Assembly (NCBI RefSeq): GCF_001577305.1
Contig: NZ_CP014518.1
Span: forward strand, 1,550,001-1,614,000
DNA length: 64,000 nt
Source of the DNA: Sinomonas atrocyanea
Lineage (GTDB): Bacteria; Actinomycetota; Actinomycetes; Actinomycetales; Micrococcaceae
Reading direction: 5' to 3'
The number at the start of each line of letters is the position of its first letter. Position 1 is the stretch's first letter. Under the pieces are notes generated by a model. That model searched no databases, had not been told where the DNA came from, and was given only the letters and a program-made list of their open reading frames with translations. The position numbers and the translations under genes are program-made. Below, piece after piece: positions 28,428 to 38,000 of the stretch.

Positions 28428-29633
28428 ATGGACCGATTCGAGGCGCCGGAGCGCCCCATCGGAGATGTCGTCGTGGTGTCTGCAGCGAACCGCTGGGAGG
28501 GGATCCCCATGGCGGACCAGCAGATGGCGGCGGCTCTGGCGCGCCGGGTTCCGGTCCTGTACGTTGATCCGCCGCAGTCCGTGGCGACCCGCGTCCGCAG
28601 CCTCGGCGTGGCCTCCGCGGTGCGCAGGGGCACCGTGGAGATCCTCGGGCCGGGACTGGCCCGGTGCGCCCCCGAGGGGCTCCCAGGCCTGGGCCGGCCC
28701 GGAATCGCGGCAGTCAATGCCCGCCTGTCCGCCCTCCAGATCCGGTCGGCACTGCGGCGGCTCGGCGGCCGCGCAGTGGCGTGCCTCGAAGGGAACGTCA
28801 TGGTGCCCGTGATGGGCAGGCTCGGCACCCTGACGAAGGTCTACTGGGCGCAGGACGACGTCGAGGGCATGGCCGAGCTCATCGGCGGCGATGCGGGCGC
28901 CTACGCCCGAGCCAACCGCAGGCTCGCCGACGAGGCAGACATCGTCCTCGCGGCGAATCCGCTCGTCGCCGAGTCGCTCGGCGGGGGAGGCCGGCGAAGC
29001 GTCCTCATCCCCTTCGGGTGCGATGCCCAGCATTTCGGCGCCGCACGCGACGTCGAGCCGGCGCCGCTGATCCGCCTCGAGCGGCCCTACGCAGTCTTCA
29101 TGGGACACCTCGGGGAACGGATCGACACGGGGATCCTCGAAAGGGTCGTGGACGACGGTGCGCGGCTGCTCCTCGTGGGCCCCCTCCATCCGCGCGCGGA
29201 CACGAGGGCCTTCGACCGACTCGCGCAGCGGCCAGGCGTCCAATGGGTCGGCGCCGTCGACTTCGACCAGCTGCCCCGGTACCTGGCTGCCGCCAGCGTC
29301 GGCCTCGTGCCCTATACCCACTCGCGCTTCAACACCGGGAGCTTCCCCCTGAAGGCGCTGGAGTACCTCGCGGCCGGCCTGCCCGTCGTGTCGACCTCAC
29401 TGCCGGCGATGGAGTGGATCGGGGGCCGCGACATCCACTTGGCGGACACTCCAGAACAGTTCTCTGCCGCGGTGCGCACCCTGCTCGCCGCCGGACGGGA
29501 CACCGCATCGGACGAGCGGCGGCGCACCTTCGCACAGGGCCATACCTGGGATGCCAGAGCAGGCGCAGTCCTGGAGGCACTGGAGAGCTTGAGTGCGCGA
29601 CCGCCGCGCAGCATGGTCGGGGGGCAGCCATGA
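28428..29633 (+). CDS. Family 1/4-like glycosyltransferase (GT-B fold)
   Basis: A 401-aa protein with the glycosyltransferase type seen beside teichuronic and polysaccharide genes. It has the start DVVVVSAANRWEGIPMADQQ, the central WAQDDVEGMAELIGG, and the C-terminal nucleotide-binding part LVPYTHSRFNTGSFPLKALEYLAAGLPVV, in which Glu and Gly of the E-x7-E-like region bind the sugar nucleotide. One base separates it from the previous stop. Donor and linkage are unknown. Confidence 0.85.
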   Translation: MDRFEAPERPIGDVVVVSAANRWEGIPMADQQMAAALARRVPVLYVDPPQSVATRVRSLGVASAVRRGTVEILGPGLARCAPEGLPGLGRPGIAAVNARLSALQIRSALRRLGGRAVACLEGNVMVPVMGRLGTLTKVYWAQDDVEGMAELIGGDAGAYARANRRLADEADIVLAANPLVAESLGGGGRRSVLIPFGCDAQHFGAARDVEPAPLIRLERPYAVFMGHLGERIDTGILERVVDDGARLLLVGPLHPRADTRAFDRLAQRPGVQWVGAVDFDQLPRYLAAASVGLVPYTHSRFNTGSFPLKALEYLAAGLPVVSTSLPAMEWIGGRDIHLADTPEQFSAAVRTLLAAGRDTASDERRRTFAQGHTWDARAGAVLEALESLSARPPRSMVGGQP

Positions 29634-30523
29634 CGGGCGTCGACCACGTGGTGCTCACGCGCTTCAACCTCCCCTCAGCCGGCTACGAGAAGACGGTGCG
29701 CACGCGGGACGGATGGCTGGAGTCACGGGTCGGGCTCTTCGAACGCTACTGCCTCCCCTCGGTCCTCAGCCAGAGCTGTCAGGACTTCGCATGGCTCGTC
29801 TACTTCGATCCGGAGAGCCCGTCGTGGCTCATGGAGCGCATCGCACGGTGGAGCGGCAGCCTCACGCCCCTGTTCAGGCGCGAGGTACTCGCCCCCGAGC
29901 TCATCGCCGATCTGCGCGCTGCCTCAGGTGGAGGTGGAGGGCGCCTGCTCACCACCAACCTCGACAACGACGACGCCTTGTCCTCGGATTTCGTAGAGCG
30001 GGTCCAGGCCGCCGCACGGTCGGTCGATGACCAGCCGACCGCCATCTATCTCGCGCACGGCCTCATCGCAGCCGGCGAACGGCTCTACCGGCGGCACGAT
30101 CCGGCCAACGCCTTCTGCAGCGTCGCGGCCCCGTGGGCAGCCCAGAAGACGTGCTGGAGCGACTGGCACAATCATCTCGGACGGAGTATGCCCGTGGTCC
30201 TCGACCGTGGCGGCCCGGGCTGGCTCCAAGTGGTCCACGGGGCGAACGTCAGCAATCGCGTCCACGGAGTCCTCACGGCCCCGGCAGTCCACACCCGGTC
30301 ATTCCCGGGCCTTCTGGACGACCTGCGCCGACCCCGGACGAGGGACCGTCTGCTGGATGGCACAGTACGGCAGCCTGCCCGGATCGCCCGGGAGGCTCTG
30401 CGCGGTGCGGTGAAGAGCATCGTCGTGGCCTTCGGCGGCCGCGATGCATTGGACCGTGTCCGGACCCGGGCGCGCATCAGGGGGCCGCGTGGGGGCCTCT
30501 CCGGAAGGAGAAGTGGGCAATGA
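29630..30523 (+). CDS. Putative rhamnosyl-transferase-like glycosyltransferase
   Basis: A 297-aa protein resembling the putative rhamnosyl transferase family (start VLTRFNLPS, LFERYCLPSVLSQSCQDFAWLVYFD). A metal-binding LDNDDALSSDFV motif stands in the place of DxD. It has no signal peptide or membrane helix. Starts at ATG 29630 overlapping the previous stop (ATGA). Substrate assignment as rhamnose is a family-level guess. Confidence 0.75.
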   Translation: MTGVDHVVLTRFNLPSAGYEKTVRTRDGWLESRVGLFERYCLPSVLSQSCQDFAWLVYFDPESPSWLMERIARWSGSLTPLFRREVLAPELIADLRAASGGGGGRLLTTNLDNDDALSSDFVERVQAAARSVDDQPTAIYLAHGLIAAGERLYRRHDPANAFCSVAAPWAAQKTCWSDWHNHLGRSMPVVLDRGGPGWLQVVHGANVSNRVHGVLTAPAVHTRSFPGLLDDLRRPRTRDRLLDGTVRQPARIAREALRGAVKSIVVAFGGRDALDRVRTRARIRGPRGGLSGRRSGQ

Positions 30524-31356
30524 AACTGAGGACACTGGCTCGGGCGCTGCTGCGCCGATGGTATGCCGTCGTGACGGGCCTCCTGGCTCTCGGGGGGCTC
30601 TGCTACAGCGTGTACAGCGTGGTTCCTGCCGACTACAAGACCACCGGGAGCATCGTCCTCCTGCCCTCGTCGGAGACGATGGGCAAGGGCAGCAACCCGT
30701 ATCTCTATCTGACCGGTCTCGGGCAGGCGATGGATGTGCTCACCCGGCGCATGTCGGCACCGGATGTCGACGCCCAGTTCACCCGGGACCACCCGGCGGC
30801 GTCGTACACCATTGCGGCAGATGTGACGTCGGGCAGCTCGATCCTCGTCGTCACAGTCAAGAGCCGTACGAGCGCCGACGCGACGGCGACCATGGAGGCG
30901 ATCATCGGGGCCGTTCCCCGCGAGCTCTCGGCCATGCAGGACGAACTCAAGGTGCCTGCCTACTCGCGGATCTCCTCCATGCCGGTCGCGGCGCCCACGA
31001 CGCCGACCGTGGAGGGCAAGGCGCGCCTCCAGGCCACCGCCGCCGCGGGCGCCGCCGGATTCATTGCCGTCATGGCGCTCACCGCCCTTCTCGACGGGCT
31101 CCTCCTGCGCAGATCCCGCCGTCGTGCGGCGGCAGGCGTGACGTCTGCCCGAGCGTCGCGCAGTATTCGCGGCCCGCTCCATGCCGGGGCGGCCAGCGTG
31201 GACGACGACGTCTCCGGCGAGCCCCCGCACGACGACCGCAGCCGCGTCCTCGTCCCCGTGGCCGCGGCAGACGGCGGACCGGTCATCGACGACGGCGAGG
31301 CCGCTCCGGCGGCGCCGCGGCGGCGGAAGCATCAGGTATCCGGTGAGCGCGGCTGA
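30520..31356 (+). CDS. Wzz/chain-length-determinant-like membrane protein without kinase domain (1)
   Basis: A 278-aa protein with two hydrophobic helices (about residues 15-35 and 170-190) enclosing an extracytoplasmic domain, the polysaccharide co-polymerase layout. The start RTLARALLRRWYAVVTGLLAL matches this family. The C-terminal ~80 residues are a charged, low-complexity cytoplasmic tail without Walker motifs, so this is not a BY-kinase. GGAAGGAG precedes the ATG. It overlaps the next, similar gene by 14 bases, suggesting a hetero-oligomer controlling chain length. Confidence 0.75.
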   Translation: MKLRTLARALLRRWYAVVTGLLALGGLCYSVYSVVPADYKTTGSIVLLPSSETMGKGSNPYLYLTGLGQAMDVLTRRMSAPDVDAQFTRDHPAASYTIAADVTSGSSILVVTVKSRTSADATATMEAIIGAVPRELSAMQDELKVPAYSRISSMPVAAPTTPTVEGKARLQATAAAGAAGFIAVMALTALLDGLLLRRSRRRAAAGVTSARASRSIRGPLHAGAASVDDDVSGEPPHDDRSRVLVPVAAADGGPVIDDGEAAPAAPRRRKHQVSGERG

Positions 31357-32038
31357 TGTCCTCCAGTGCCTGGCGCGGCGATGGTACATCGTGCTCTTGG
31401 GGCTCATGATGACCTGCGCAGGCTGCCTCGCGGCAGCTCCCGGCCAGCACGTCTACTCCGCCCGTGCCTCGGTGGTCTTCCTCTGGCCGGGGTCCGGTCC
31501 CGTCTCGCGCACCGATGACACGGCCGTCCCGGCTCTCGTGAACTTCGCCGCCATGGTCCGGCTCGCTCTTCCGGCGCTCTCGGAAGGAGCGAGCGACGGA
31601 GGAGCGTTCGGGGGCTCGCTCGTCGGCGCGGAGGTGCGCCGGGGCTACGTCATCGTGCTCCCGAACTCGGGCGGCCAGTGGAGCCAGTCTTACAACCAGC
31701 CGATGCTCGCCATCGAAGCTGTCGACGTGGATCCCCAGGCCGCCGAGAACCAGTTGACGGCGATCATGAGGCAGATCGATGAGACGACTGCCGAGCTCCA
31801 GGAACGCCTGGCCATCCCGCCCGCAGAACGGGTCACCACCACCGCCGGGACCGCGAACATCGACCTCGTCGACGGCGGCGTGAACGCCGGGACCAGGGTG
31901 CGTGGTGTCTCCGCGCTCGGTGTCCTCGGCGCGTTCTCGACGATCGTGGGCGCCGTGCTGGCCGACCGCGCCCTGCAGCGCCGGCGGCCCCGCCCCGTTC
32001 GGCAGGGCATGACTGCTGTTCCTGCCCGAGGAGTCTGA
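31343..32038 (+). CDS. Wzz/chain-length-determinant-like membrane protein without kinase domain (2)
   Basis: A 231-aa protein with the same layout as its upstream neighbour: SAADVLQCLARRWYIVLLGL as first helix and a second helix near residues 190-212. The external segment between them ends with a predicted helix rich in Gln/Glu (TAIMRQIDETTAELQERLA). GTG 31343 is chosen because it keeps the whole first helix; the frame is open further upstream but gives non-homologous sequence. Function in chain-length control is inferred from topology and position. Confidence 0.72.
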   Translation: MSAADVLQCLARRWYIVLLGLMMTCAGCLAAAPGQHVYSARASVVFLWPGSGPVSRTDDTAVPALVNFAAMVRLALPALSEGASDGGAFGGSLVGAEVRRGYVIVLPNSGGQWSQSYNQPMLAIEAVDVDPQAAENQLTAIMRQIDETTAELQERLAIPPAERVTTTAGTANIDLVDGGVNAGTRVRGVSALGVLGAFSTIVGAVLADRALQRRRPRPVRQGMTAVPARGV

Positions 32039-32039
32039 C

Positions 32040-33368
32040 ATGACGATGGCGACCCCCTCCGCGCGGCGCCGCCTGGACGCCACGAGTGTGCTGACGGTGT
32101 TCCTCCTGCTCTGCGCTGTGCCCACGTCTCTGACCTTCACCGCCATCGGAGCGCTGGGCCGGCCGATCGTGCTGGCCGCGCTGGCGATGTTCGCGTGGTG
32201 GCTCGGGCACTCGCTCCAGCGGCCCTTCGGCACCCAGACGGCCGTCCAGCCCGTACGCTGGCTCCTCGCCGCCTTCGCCTGCACCGTGGCGGCAAGCTAT
32301 GCGTCGGCGATGCTCCGCGGGCTTCCCGGAACGGAGGTGAGCCCGGCCGACACTGCACTGCTGCGCGTCGCGGCCTGGTGCGGGATCTTCCTGGTGGCCC
32401 ATGATGGCCTGCGGACCTGGGAGAGCCTGTACACGGTGCTGCGCCGCGTGGTCCTCACGGGAACGCTCATGGCACTCTTGGGCCTCGGACAGTTCCTGAC
32501 CAAGAACTCGCTCCTGGGCTGGTTCTCAGTTCCCGGCATGAGCGGGGACGGCACCGGCATTGACCAACGCGGAGGATTTGTCCGGGCTGCGGGCACGGCG
32601 TCCCATCCGCTCGAGTACGGGATCGTGCTGTGCGTGACACTCCCGCTCGCGGTCGCCTTCGCCATGGGCGACCGCCAACGAGGGGCCATCAGGCGATGGC
32701 TGCCTGTGGCGGTCATCGGAGCGGCCGCCGTTCTGTCCGTGTCGCGGTCGGCGCTGATCGCCGTCGCCGTTGCGGGAATCGTCCTCGCCGCCTCGTGGAC
32801 CCCTCGGCAGCGGCTGTACGCGGGGCTCGGCGGCGTCGTCATGATGGCCGCGGTCTACATCGCCGTACCCGGCATGGCGGGCACGCTGCTCGGCATGTTC
32901 ACCGGCGCCTCCCAGGACCCGAGCATCGCCTCGCGGGTCAACGGGGCCGACGTTGCCTTCGCCATGGCCGGGCGGCTGCCCTTCTTCGGCCGTGGCTTCG
33001 GCACGCTGCTGCCCACCTACGTGTACCTGGACAACCAGTACTTGGGGATCATCGTCGAGCTCGGCGTGGTGGGGCTCGGCGTCGTCCTCGCCCTCTTCGC
33101 GACGGGGATCGTGCTCAGCTGGCGCGGGCGCCGGCGGACGGACCTGCCGCTCCAGTCGCATCTGGGGGCAGGCCTCGCCGCGGGGATCTCCTCGGCCGCG
33201 GTCGCCTTCACCTTCTTCGATGCCCTCTCCTTTCCTCTGTCGGCGGCGTTCATGTTCCTCATGCTCGGTCTGGCCGGCGCCTACTGGCGGCTCTCGGCGG
33301 GACCGTCCGCACAGCCTGCGACAGCCACCTCGGCGGCACCTGCCGCCACCGACCTGAGGAGGACCTGA
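32040..33368 (+). CDS. O-antigen ligase/polymerase-like protein (Wzy candidate)
   Basis: A 442-aa polytopic membrane protein with about 10-12 hydrophobic helices and one larger external loop (about residues 145-195), the layout of Wzy polymerases and O-antigen ligases. AAGTASHPLEYGIVLCVTLPLA and GRGFGTLLPTYVYLDNQYLGIIVELG are typical of the Wzy_C group. It starts one base after the previous stop. It should polymerise the flipped repeat units outside the membrane. Confidence 0.85.
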   Translation: MTMATPSARRRLDATSVLTVFLLLCAVPTSLTFTAIGALGRPIVLAALAMFAWWLGHSLQRPFGTQTAVQPVRWLLAAFACTVAASYASAMLRGLPGTEVSPADTALLRVAAWCGIFLVAHDGLRTWESLYTVLRRVVLTGTLMALLGLGQFLTKNSLLGWFSVPGMSGDGTGIDQRGGFVRAAGTASHPLEYGIVLCVTLPLAVAFAMGDRQRGAIRRWLPVAVIGAAAVLSVSRSALIAVAVAGIVLAASWTPRQRLYAGLGGVVMMAAVYIAVPGMAGTLLGMFTGASQDPSIASRVNGADVAFAMAGRLPFFGRGFGTLLPTYVYLDNQYLGIIVELGVVGLGVVLALFATGIVLSWRGRRRTDLPLQSHLGAGLAAGISSAAVAFTFFDALSFPLSAAFMFLMLGLAGAYWRLSAGPSAQPATATSAAPAATDLRRT

Positions 33369-34669
33369 TGGCCGTCCACCACCGCAGCCGGCATCCGCGG
33401 CAGGGCGCCCGGTCGATCTCCGTGCTCCTGTGCGCCCTCCTCGTCGTCCTGGCACCGATGAGCTCCCCGGCGCAGGAGACTGCCGCCGCGCCCTCCCTCC
33501 GCGACCTCCCCAGGATTCCCTGGGAGGGAGGGGCCGACTACTGGAAGCAGTTCCCAGCGGCGGACGCGGCCGGATGGTCCAACCCCGCCTTCTTCCCGAT
33601 CGTGGCCTGGTACAACGGCATCAGCTCCAACGCCGAGGCGCAGTACGACAAGAGCGTCGGAATCAACACCTACATCGGCATGGACGCGGCCACGCCCTAC
33701 AGCCTGTTCGCAGACAACGGGCTGTACTGGATCGGGCCGCCCCTCAACGGGACGTTCACCGCAGCGAGCAGGAACTGGGTGGGAGGCTTCCTCGACGATG
33801 AAGTCGACGGACGGTACTCCCCGGCGGAAGGCAGGGCACACCTGCGCCAGCTCTCCCAGGCCGCGAGGACCGGCGGCAGGTTCGCCTACACCAACTACAC
33901 CCAATCAGTGCTCAGTAAGGACATGGCGCCCTCGGATGCTGAAGCCTATGTCAACGACTTCACCGATGTGACCTCGGTCGACATGTACTGGTACACGGTC
34001 CCCTTCTGCGGCTCCGTGCCGTACCGCGAGAACTACCTCATCCCCATTCCGCAGAAGCAGTGCCGATCGGCGTCGAGCTACGGCACCGCGCTCCAGATGC
34101 TGCGGCAGAGGGATGCCGCCGACGGCAGGCTCCAGCCGCTCTGGCAGTTTGTCGAAGACCTGAACGGGGGGCCCGGCGACCAGCCCTTCACGGCGGACAT
34201 CACACCCCGGCAGCTCCAGGGGGCCGTCATGAGCTCCCTCATCAACGAGGCGCGCGGCATCGTGTACTTCAACCAGAGCCTCAGCGGGCCCTGCCAGGGC
34301 GGGAGCATCATCAGGATGTCCCAGGTGGAGCACGATTTCTGCGGGGCGCAGCAGGTCGCCGCCATGGGACAGGTCAATGCGCTCATCAAGGACCTGGCCG
34401 CCGTCCTCAACAGCCAGTCGCTCGCCTACTCCTTCGGACCCGGGCTCAGGACGATGCTCAAGAGCTACGGGAATTCGGTCTACATCTTCGCCATGGCCGA
34501 CGCCGGGTCGTCGCCTGGGCACCGCTCATTCCAGCTTCCTTCCGGCGTGAGCGGGAGGACGGCGGAGGTCATCGGCGAGCACCGGACGATCGCGGTGGAC
34601 GGGAGTGGGGCCTTCTCGGACGGGTTCGACGACGAGGCCGCCTTCCACATCTACCGCGTCCAGATCTGA
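33368..34669 (+). CDS. Secreted protein of unknown function, possible TIM-barrel glycosidase
   Basis: A 433-aa protein with an N-terminal signal peptide: basic start, hydrophobic SVLLCALLVVLAPM, cleavage likely near SSPAQE. The mature part has many aromatic residues, alternating strand and helix, and acidic clusters such as GGFLDDEVDGRY and TSVDMYWYT. These resemble the active-site strands of glycoside hydrolases. I could not assign a named family. As last gene of the polysaccharide operon it may trim or release the polymer. The ATG overlaps the previous stop by one base (TGATG). Confidence 0.7.
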   Translation: MAVHHRSRHPRQGARSISVLLCALLVVLAPMSSPAQETAAAPSLRDLPRIPWEGGADYWKQFPAADAAGWSNPAFFPIVAWYNGISSNAEAQYDKSVGINTYIGMDAATPYSLFADNGLYWIGPPLNGTFTAASRNWVGGFLDDEVDGRYSPAEGRAHLRQLSQAARTGGRFAYTNYTQSVLSKDMAPSDAEAYVNDFTDVTSVDMYWYTVPFCGSVPYRENYLIPIPQKQCRSASSYGTALQMLRQRDAADGRLQPLWQFVEDLNGGPGDQPFTADITPRQLQGAVMSSLINEARGIVYFNQSLSGPCQGGSIIRMSQVEHDFCGAQQVAAMGQVNALIKDLAAVLNSQSLAYSFGPGLRTMLKSYGNSVYIFAMADAGSSPGHRSFQLPSGVSGRTAEVIGEHRTIAVDGSGAFSDGFDDEAAFHIYRVQI

Positions 34670-35059
34670 CGCCTGGTCCCTGCGTACCAGGTCGTCCGGC
34701 ACTCGGTGACCGCGCACCCGGGTGACGGGGCGTCCTCGGGGCGGTCCCGCGCCCGGCGTCGTCCCCTGGCCACGACGCCGTCGGTCCCGCCGGCCCGCAC
34801 TCCCAGGGCCTGAAGCCTGCCGCTCCATGGCAGGGGATGTGGCGCCGGCCGTTCCGCCCCAGCCGGTGATGCCACCCGGGCAGCCATCCGGGCGACGTTG
34901 CGCTGGTCTCATCGAGGGCCAAGCCCCCTGGTGACGCAGACCGGTGATGGGTCCGATGGGGTCTGGACCGGGCTTGCTCCGGCCCACGGACGCCTGCCGA
35001 CACCGCGGATCGCCCCGCCGCGGGTCAGCGGCGGGGCGATCCGATGGCGTGCCCCGGGA
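34670..35059. other. 390-bp convergent intergenic region
   Basis: No convincing gene is present: short open frames here have no ribosome site and overlap each other. A weak CTGGT/ACCAG hairpin lies just after the plus-strand stop (about 34674-34692), and a perfect 16-bp hairpin lies at 35006-35043. The region probably holds the terminators of the two converging polysaccharide operons. Confidence 0.6.
35006..35043 (-). terminator. Perfect 16-bp hairpin ending the minus-strand operon
   Basis: Arms 35006-35021 and 35028-35043 are perfectly complementary with a 6-base loop, 17 bases beyond the stop of the large secreted protein. No T-tract. It may act in both directions because the two operons converge here. 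Confidence 0.65.
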
Positions 35060-38000
35060 TCACGGTGTCGTGAAGACCACGTCCACCCAGTAGTTGGCTG
35101 CGTTGTAGCTGCTGGTCGGGAAGCCCGAGGAGCCATAGCTGTAGACACCGTTGAGGTGGCTCGCCGTGCTCTGGAGGCCGTGCAGCGGTGGGGCATCGGC
35201 TGCCGAGGTGAAGTAGCTGCTGGTGGCCGAATAGTAGCCATTGGGCGCGTAGTAGGACACCACGTAGGTGGTGTTGGCCGAGATGGCCACCGGGGTCGAC
35301 AGGGTGGCCGTCTGCCAGCCGCCCGCACTCTCCCCACTGAACGTCACGGAAGCGAGGAGTGTCCCGCCCGCCGACCACAGGTGCCCCACATGGGTTCCGC
35401 TGTTCTGCGAACCCTTGTAGAACTTGATCGCCGTCACCGAGCCCGCCACGTCCGAGGTGAACTGCATGCCGAGCTCCACCGCGTTCGGGTCATTGACGTT
35501 CGGAGTCGCCGGAGTCGACGAGGCGCCGAAGACGCTGCAGGGACACTGGCTCCCCGAGGCTGCCGCGGTGGTGAAGCTCCAGCTGAAGGGCGACGGCATG
35601 ACCTGGCCGGTGCTGCTCTTCACCCCGGAGACCGTCGCGGTGTAGGTGGTGCTGCCAGCGAGGGCTGCGCTCGGCGTGAAGGTGTAGGTCCCTGTGGCCG
35701 AGAGGTTCCCGACGGTGCCGCCCACGGCACTGCCTCCACTGGGGGTCACGGTGAAGGTCGCGGACGAGGTGTCAACGGCCTGGTCGAAGGTCGCGGAGAC
35801 CGCCGACGTCACAGGAACACCGGTGGCGCCTTGGGCGGGCGACGTGGTGAGCACGACGGGGGCCGCCGGGGCCCCCGGATTGAAGACGGCATCGACCCAG
35901 TAGTTGGTCGCGTTGTAGGTGCCGGTGGGGAAGGTCGACCCCGAGCCGTAGGCGTACACGCCGTTGCCGCCCGAGGACCCGCTCGCGAGACCGAAGACCG
36001 GCGCGGCACCCTGCTGGGAGGAGAAGCCGCCGCTGGTGTAGGAGTAGTTCCCGGCGGGCGCGTGGTACGAGACGACGTAGGTGGTGTTCGCGGTGACCGA
36101 GACGGGGCTGGAGAAGTACGCCTGCTGCCAGCCGGACGCCGACTCCGCCACGAAGGTCACGGTGGCGAGATTGGTGCCGTTGGCGGACCACAGGTTGCCG
36201 ACATGGGTACCGGTGTTCTGCGAACCCTTGTAGAAGCGCACGCCCGTCACCTGCCCGCCGGTGCTCGTCTGGAACTTCATGCCGACTTCCACTCCGTTGG
36301 TGTCGCCGGAATTCGCGGTGGCCGGCGTCGCGCTCGAGGGGAACACCGTGCAAGGACAGCTGTAGGCGGGCACCGTCGTGAAGCTCCAGCTGTAGGGCGA
36401 CATCGTCTGCCCGGTCGAGTTGGTCGCGCCGCTCACGGTTGCCGTGTACTGGACGTTGTTGGCGAGCGACGCCGACGGCGTGAATGTCGCCGTCGTGGTG
36501 GCGCTGGAGTAGCTGAGAGATCCCGCGACGGTCGCGCCGGAGGGATCCTTCAGGGTGAACTGGATCGACGACGGGGCGACGTCCTGCGTGAAGGTGGCGG
36601 CCACCACGGAGGTCACCGCTACGCCCGTCGCCCCGGGCGCCGGGTTGGTGGACGACACGTTCGGGGCCGGCGGGGCCGAAGCGGTCGTGAAAGTCCACGA
36701 GTACGGCGCCGTCATCGTCTGGCCGGTCGAGTTGGTGGCACCGCTCACCGTCGCGGTGTACGTCATGCCGTACGCCAGCGCCGAGGACGGCGCGAACGTC
36801 GCCACCGTTCCGCTGCTGTCCAGGGACGTCGTGCCGGAGACGGCCGCACCGGTCGAGTCCTTGACCGTGAACGTCACCGAGGATGCCGTGACGGTCTGGT
36901 TGAAGGTCGCGGTCGGCGTCACCGCGACCGCGACGCCGGTCGCATTGGAGGTGGGCGAGGTCGAGGTGACGGCCGGTGCCGGGGGCGGGGCCGCGGTCGT
37001 GAAGTTCCACGAATAGGGGCTCGCCATACTCTGGCCGGTCGAGTTCGTCGCCCCGCTCACGGTCGCGGTGTACTGCGTGCTGTAGGCCAGGGCGGACGAC
37101 GGTGTGAAGGTCGCCACCGTGCCGGCGCTGTTGAGGGCGGTGCTGCCGGCTACCGTAGCCCCTGTGGAGTCCTTGAGGGTGAAGGCCACGGAGGCTGCGG
37201 TCACGGACTGGTTGAAGGTGGCAGTCGGGGCGGTCCCGACGCCGACGCCGGTGGCCCCGGAGGCCGGGGAGGTCTGGGTGACCGCGGGCGCAGGGTTGGC
37301 GCTGGGGGAGAAGACCGGGTCCACCCAGTAGTACTCGGCCTGGTAGATCTGGTTCGGGAACGTCGACGAGGAGCTGTAGGCGTAGAAGCCGTTGGGGCTG
37401 CCCGGCAGGCTCCGGGTGAAGTGGAGCGGGGGCGCGTCGACCGAGTCGCCCCCTGCAGGCGGCGGCGACGGGTTGTTGTAGAAGTACCCCGTGGTCTGCG
37501 TGTAGTGGCCCTTGGGCGCGTAGTACGAGATGACGTACTTGGTCCCGGCTGTGATCGACACGGGCTGCGAGAACGTGGCCGACTGCCAGCCGGAGGTGGT
37601 CTCCCCGCTGAACGTGACGCTGGCCAGCCTGGTCCCGCCGGCCGTCCAGAGGTTCCCAATGTGGGTGCCCGTGTTGGTGCTGGCCTTGTAGAAGCGGACT
37701 CCCGTCACGGTGCCGGCGACATCGGAGTAGAACATGGCGCCCACCTCGGTAGCGCTTGCGTCGCCCGCATCGGCGACTGCCGGCTTGGTGGCGGTGCCGA
37801 AGAGGGAACACGCGCAGGTGGTCGACACCGTGGCGCCCGACCCGGGCTTCTCGAGGTTGCCGTTGTCGTCCACCGCCCGGCTCAGGAGGGTGGTGGAGGG
37901 GCTGCCGTGCGCGATCCAGGAATAGGTCCAGCTGGTGGTCCCGGTAGCCGGGTGCCAGGTGGTCCCGCCGTCGGTCGAGACCTCGACGCCGGCCACGACG

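Noticed and set aside
34670..35059. Small genes in the convergent intergenic region
   Set aside because: Several overlapping short frames exist on both strands, but none has a ribosome site or protein-like composition.
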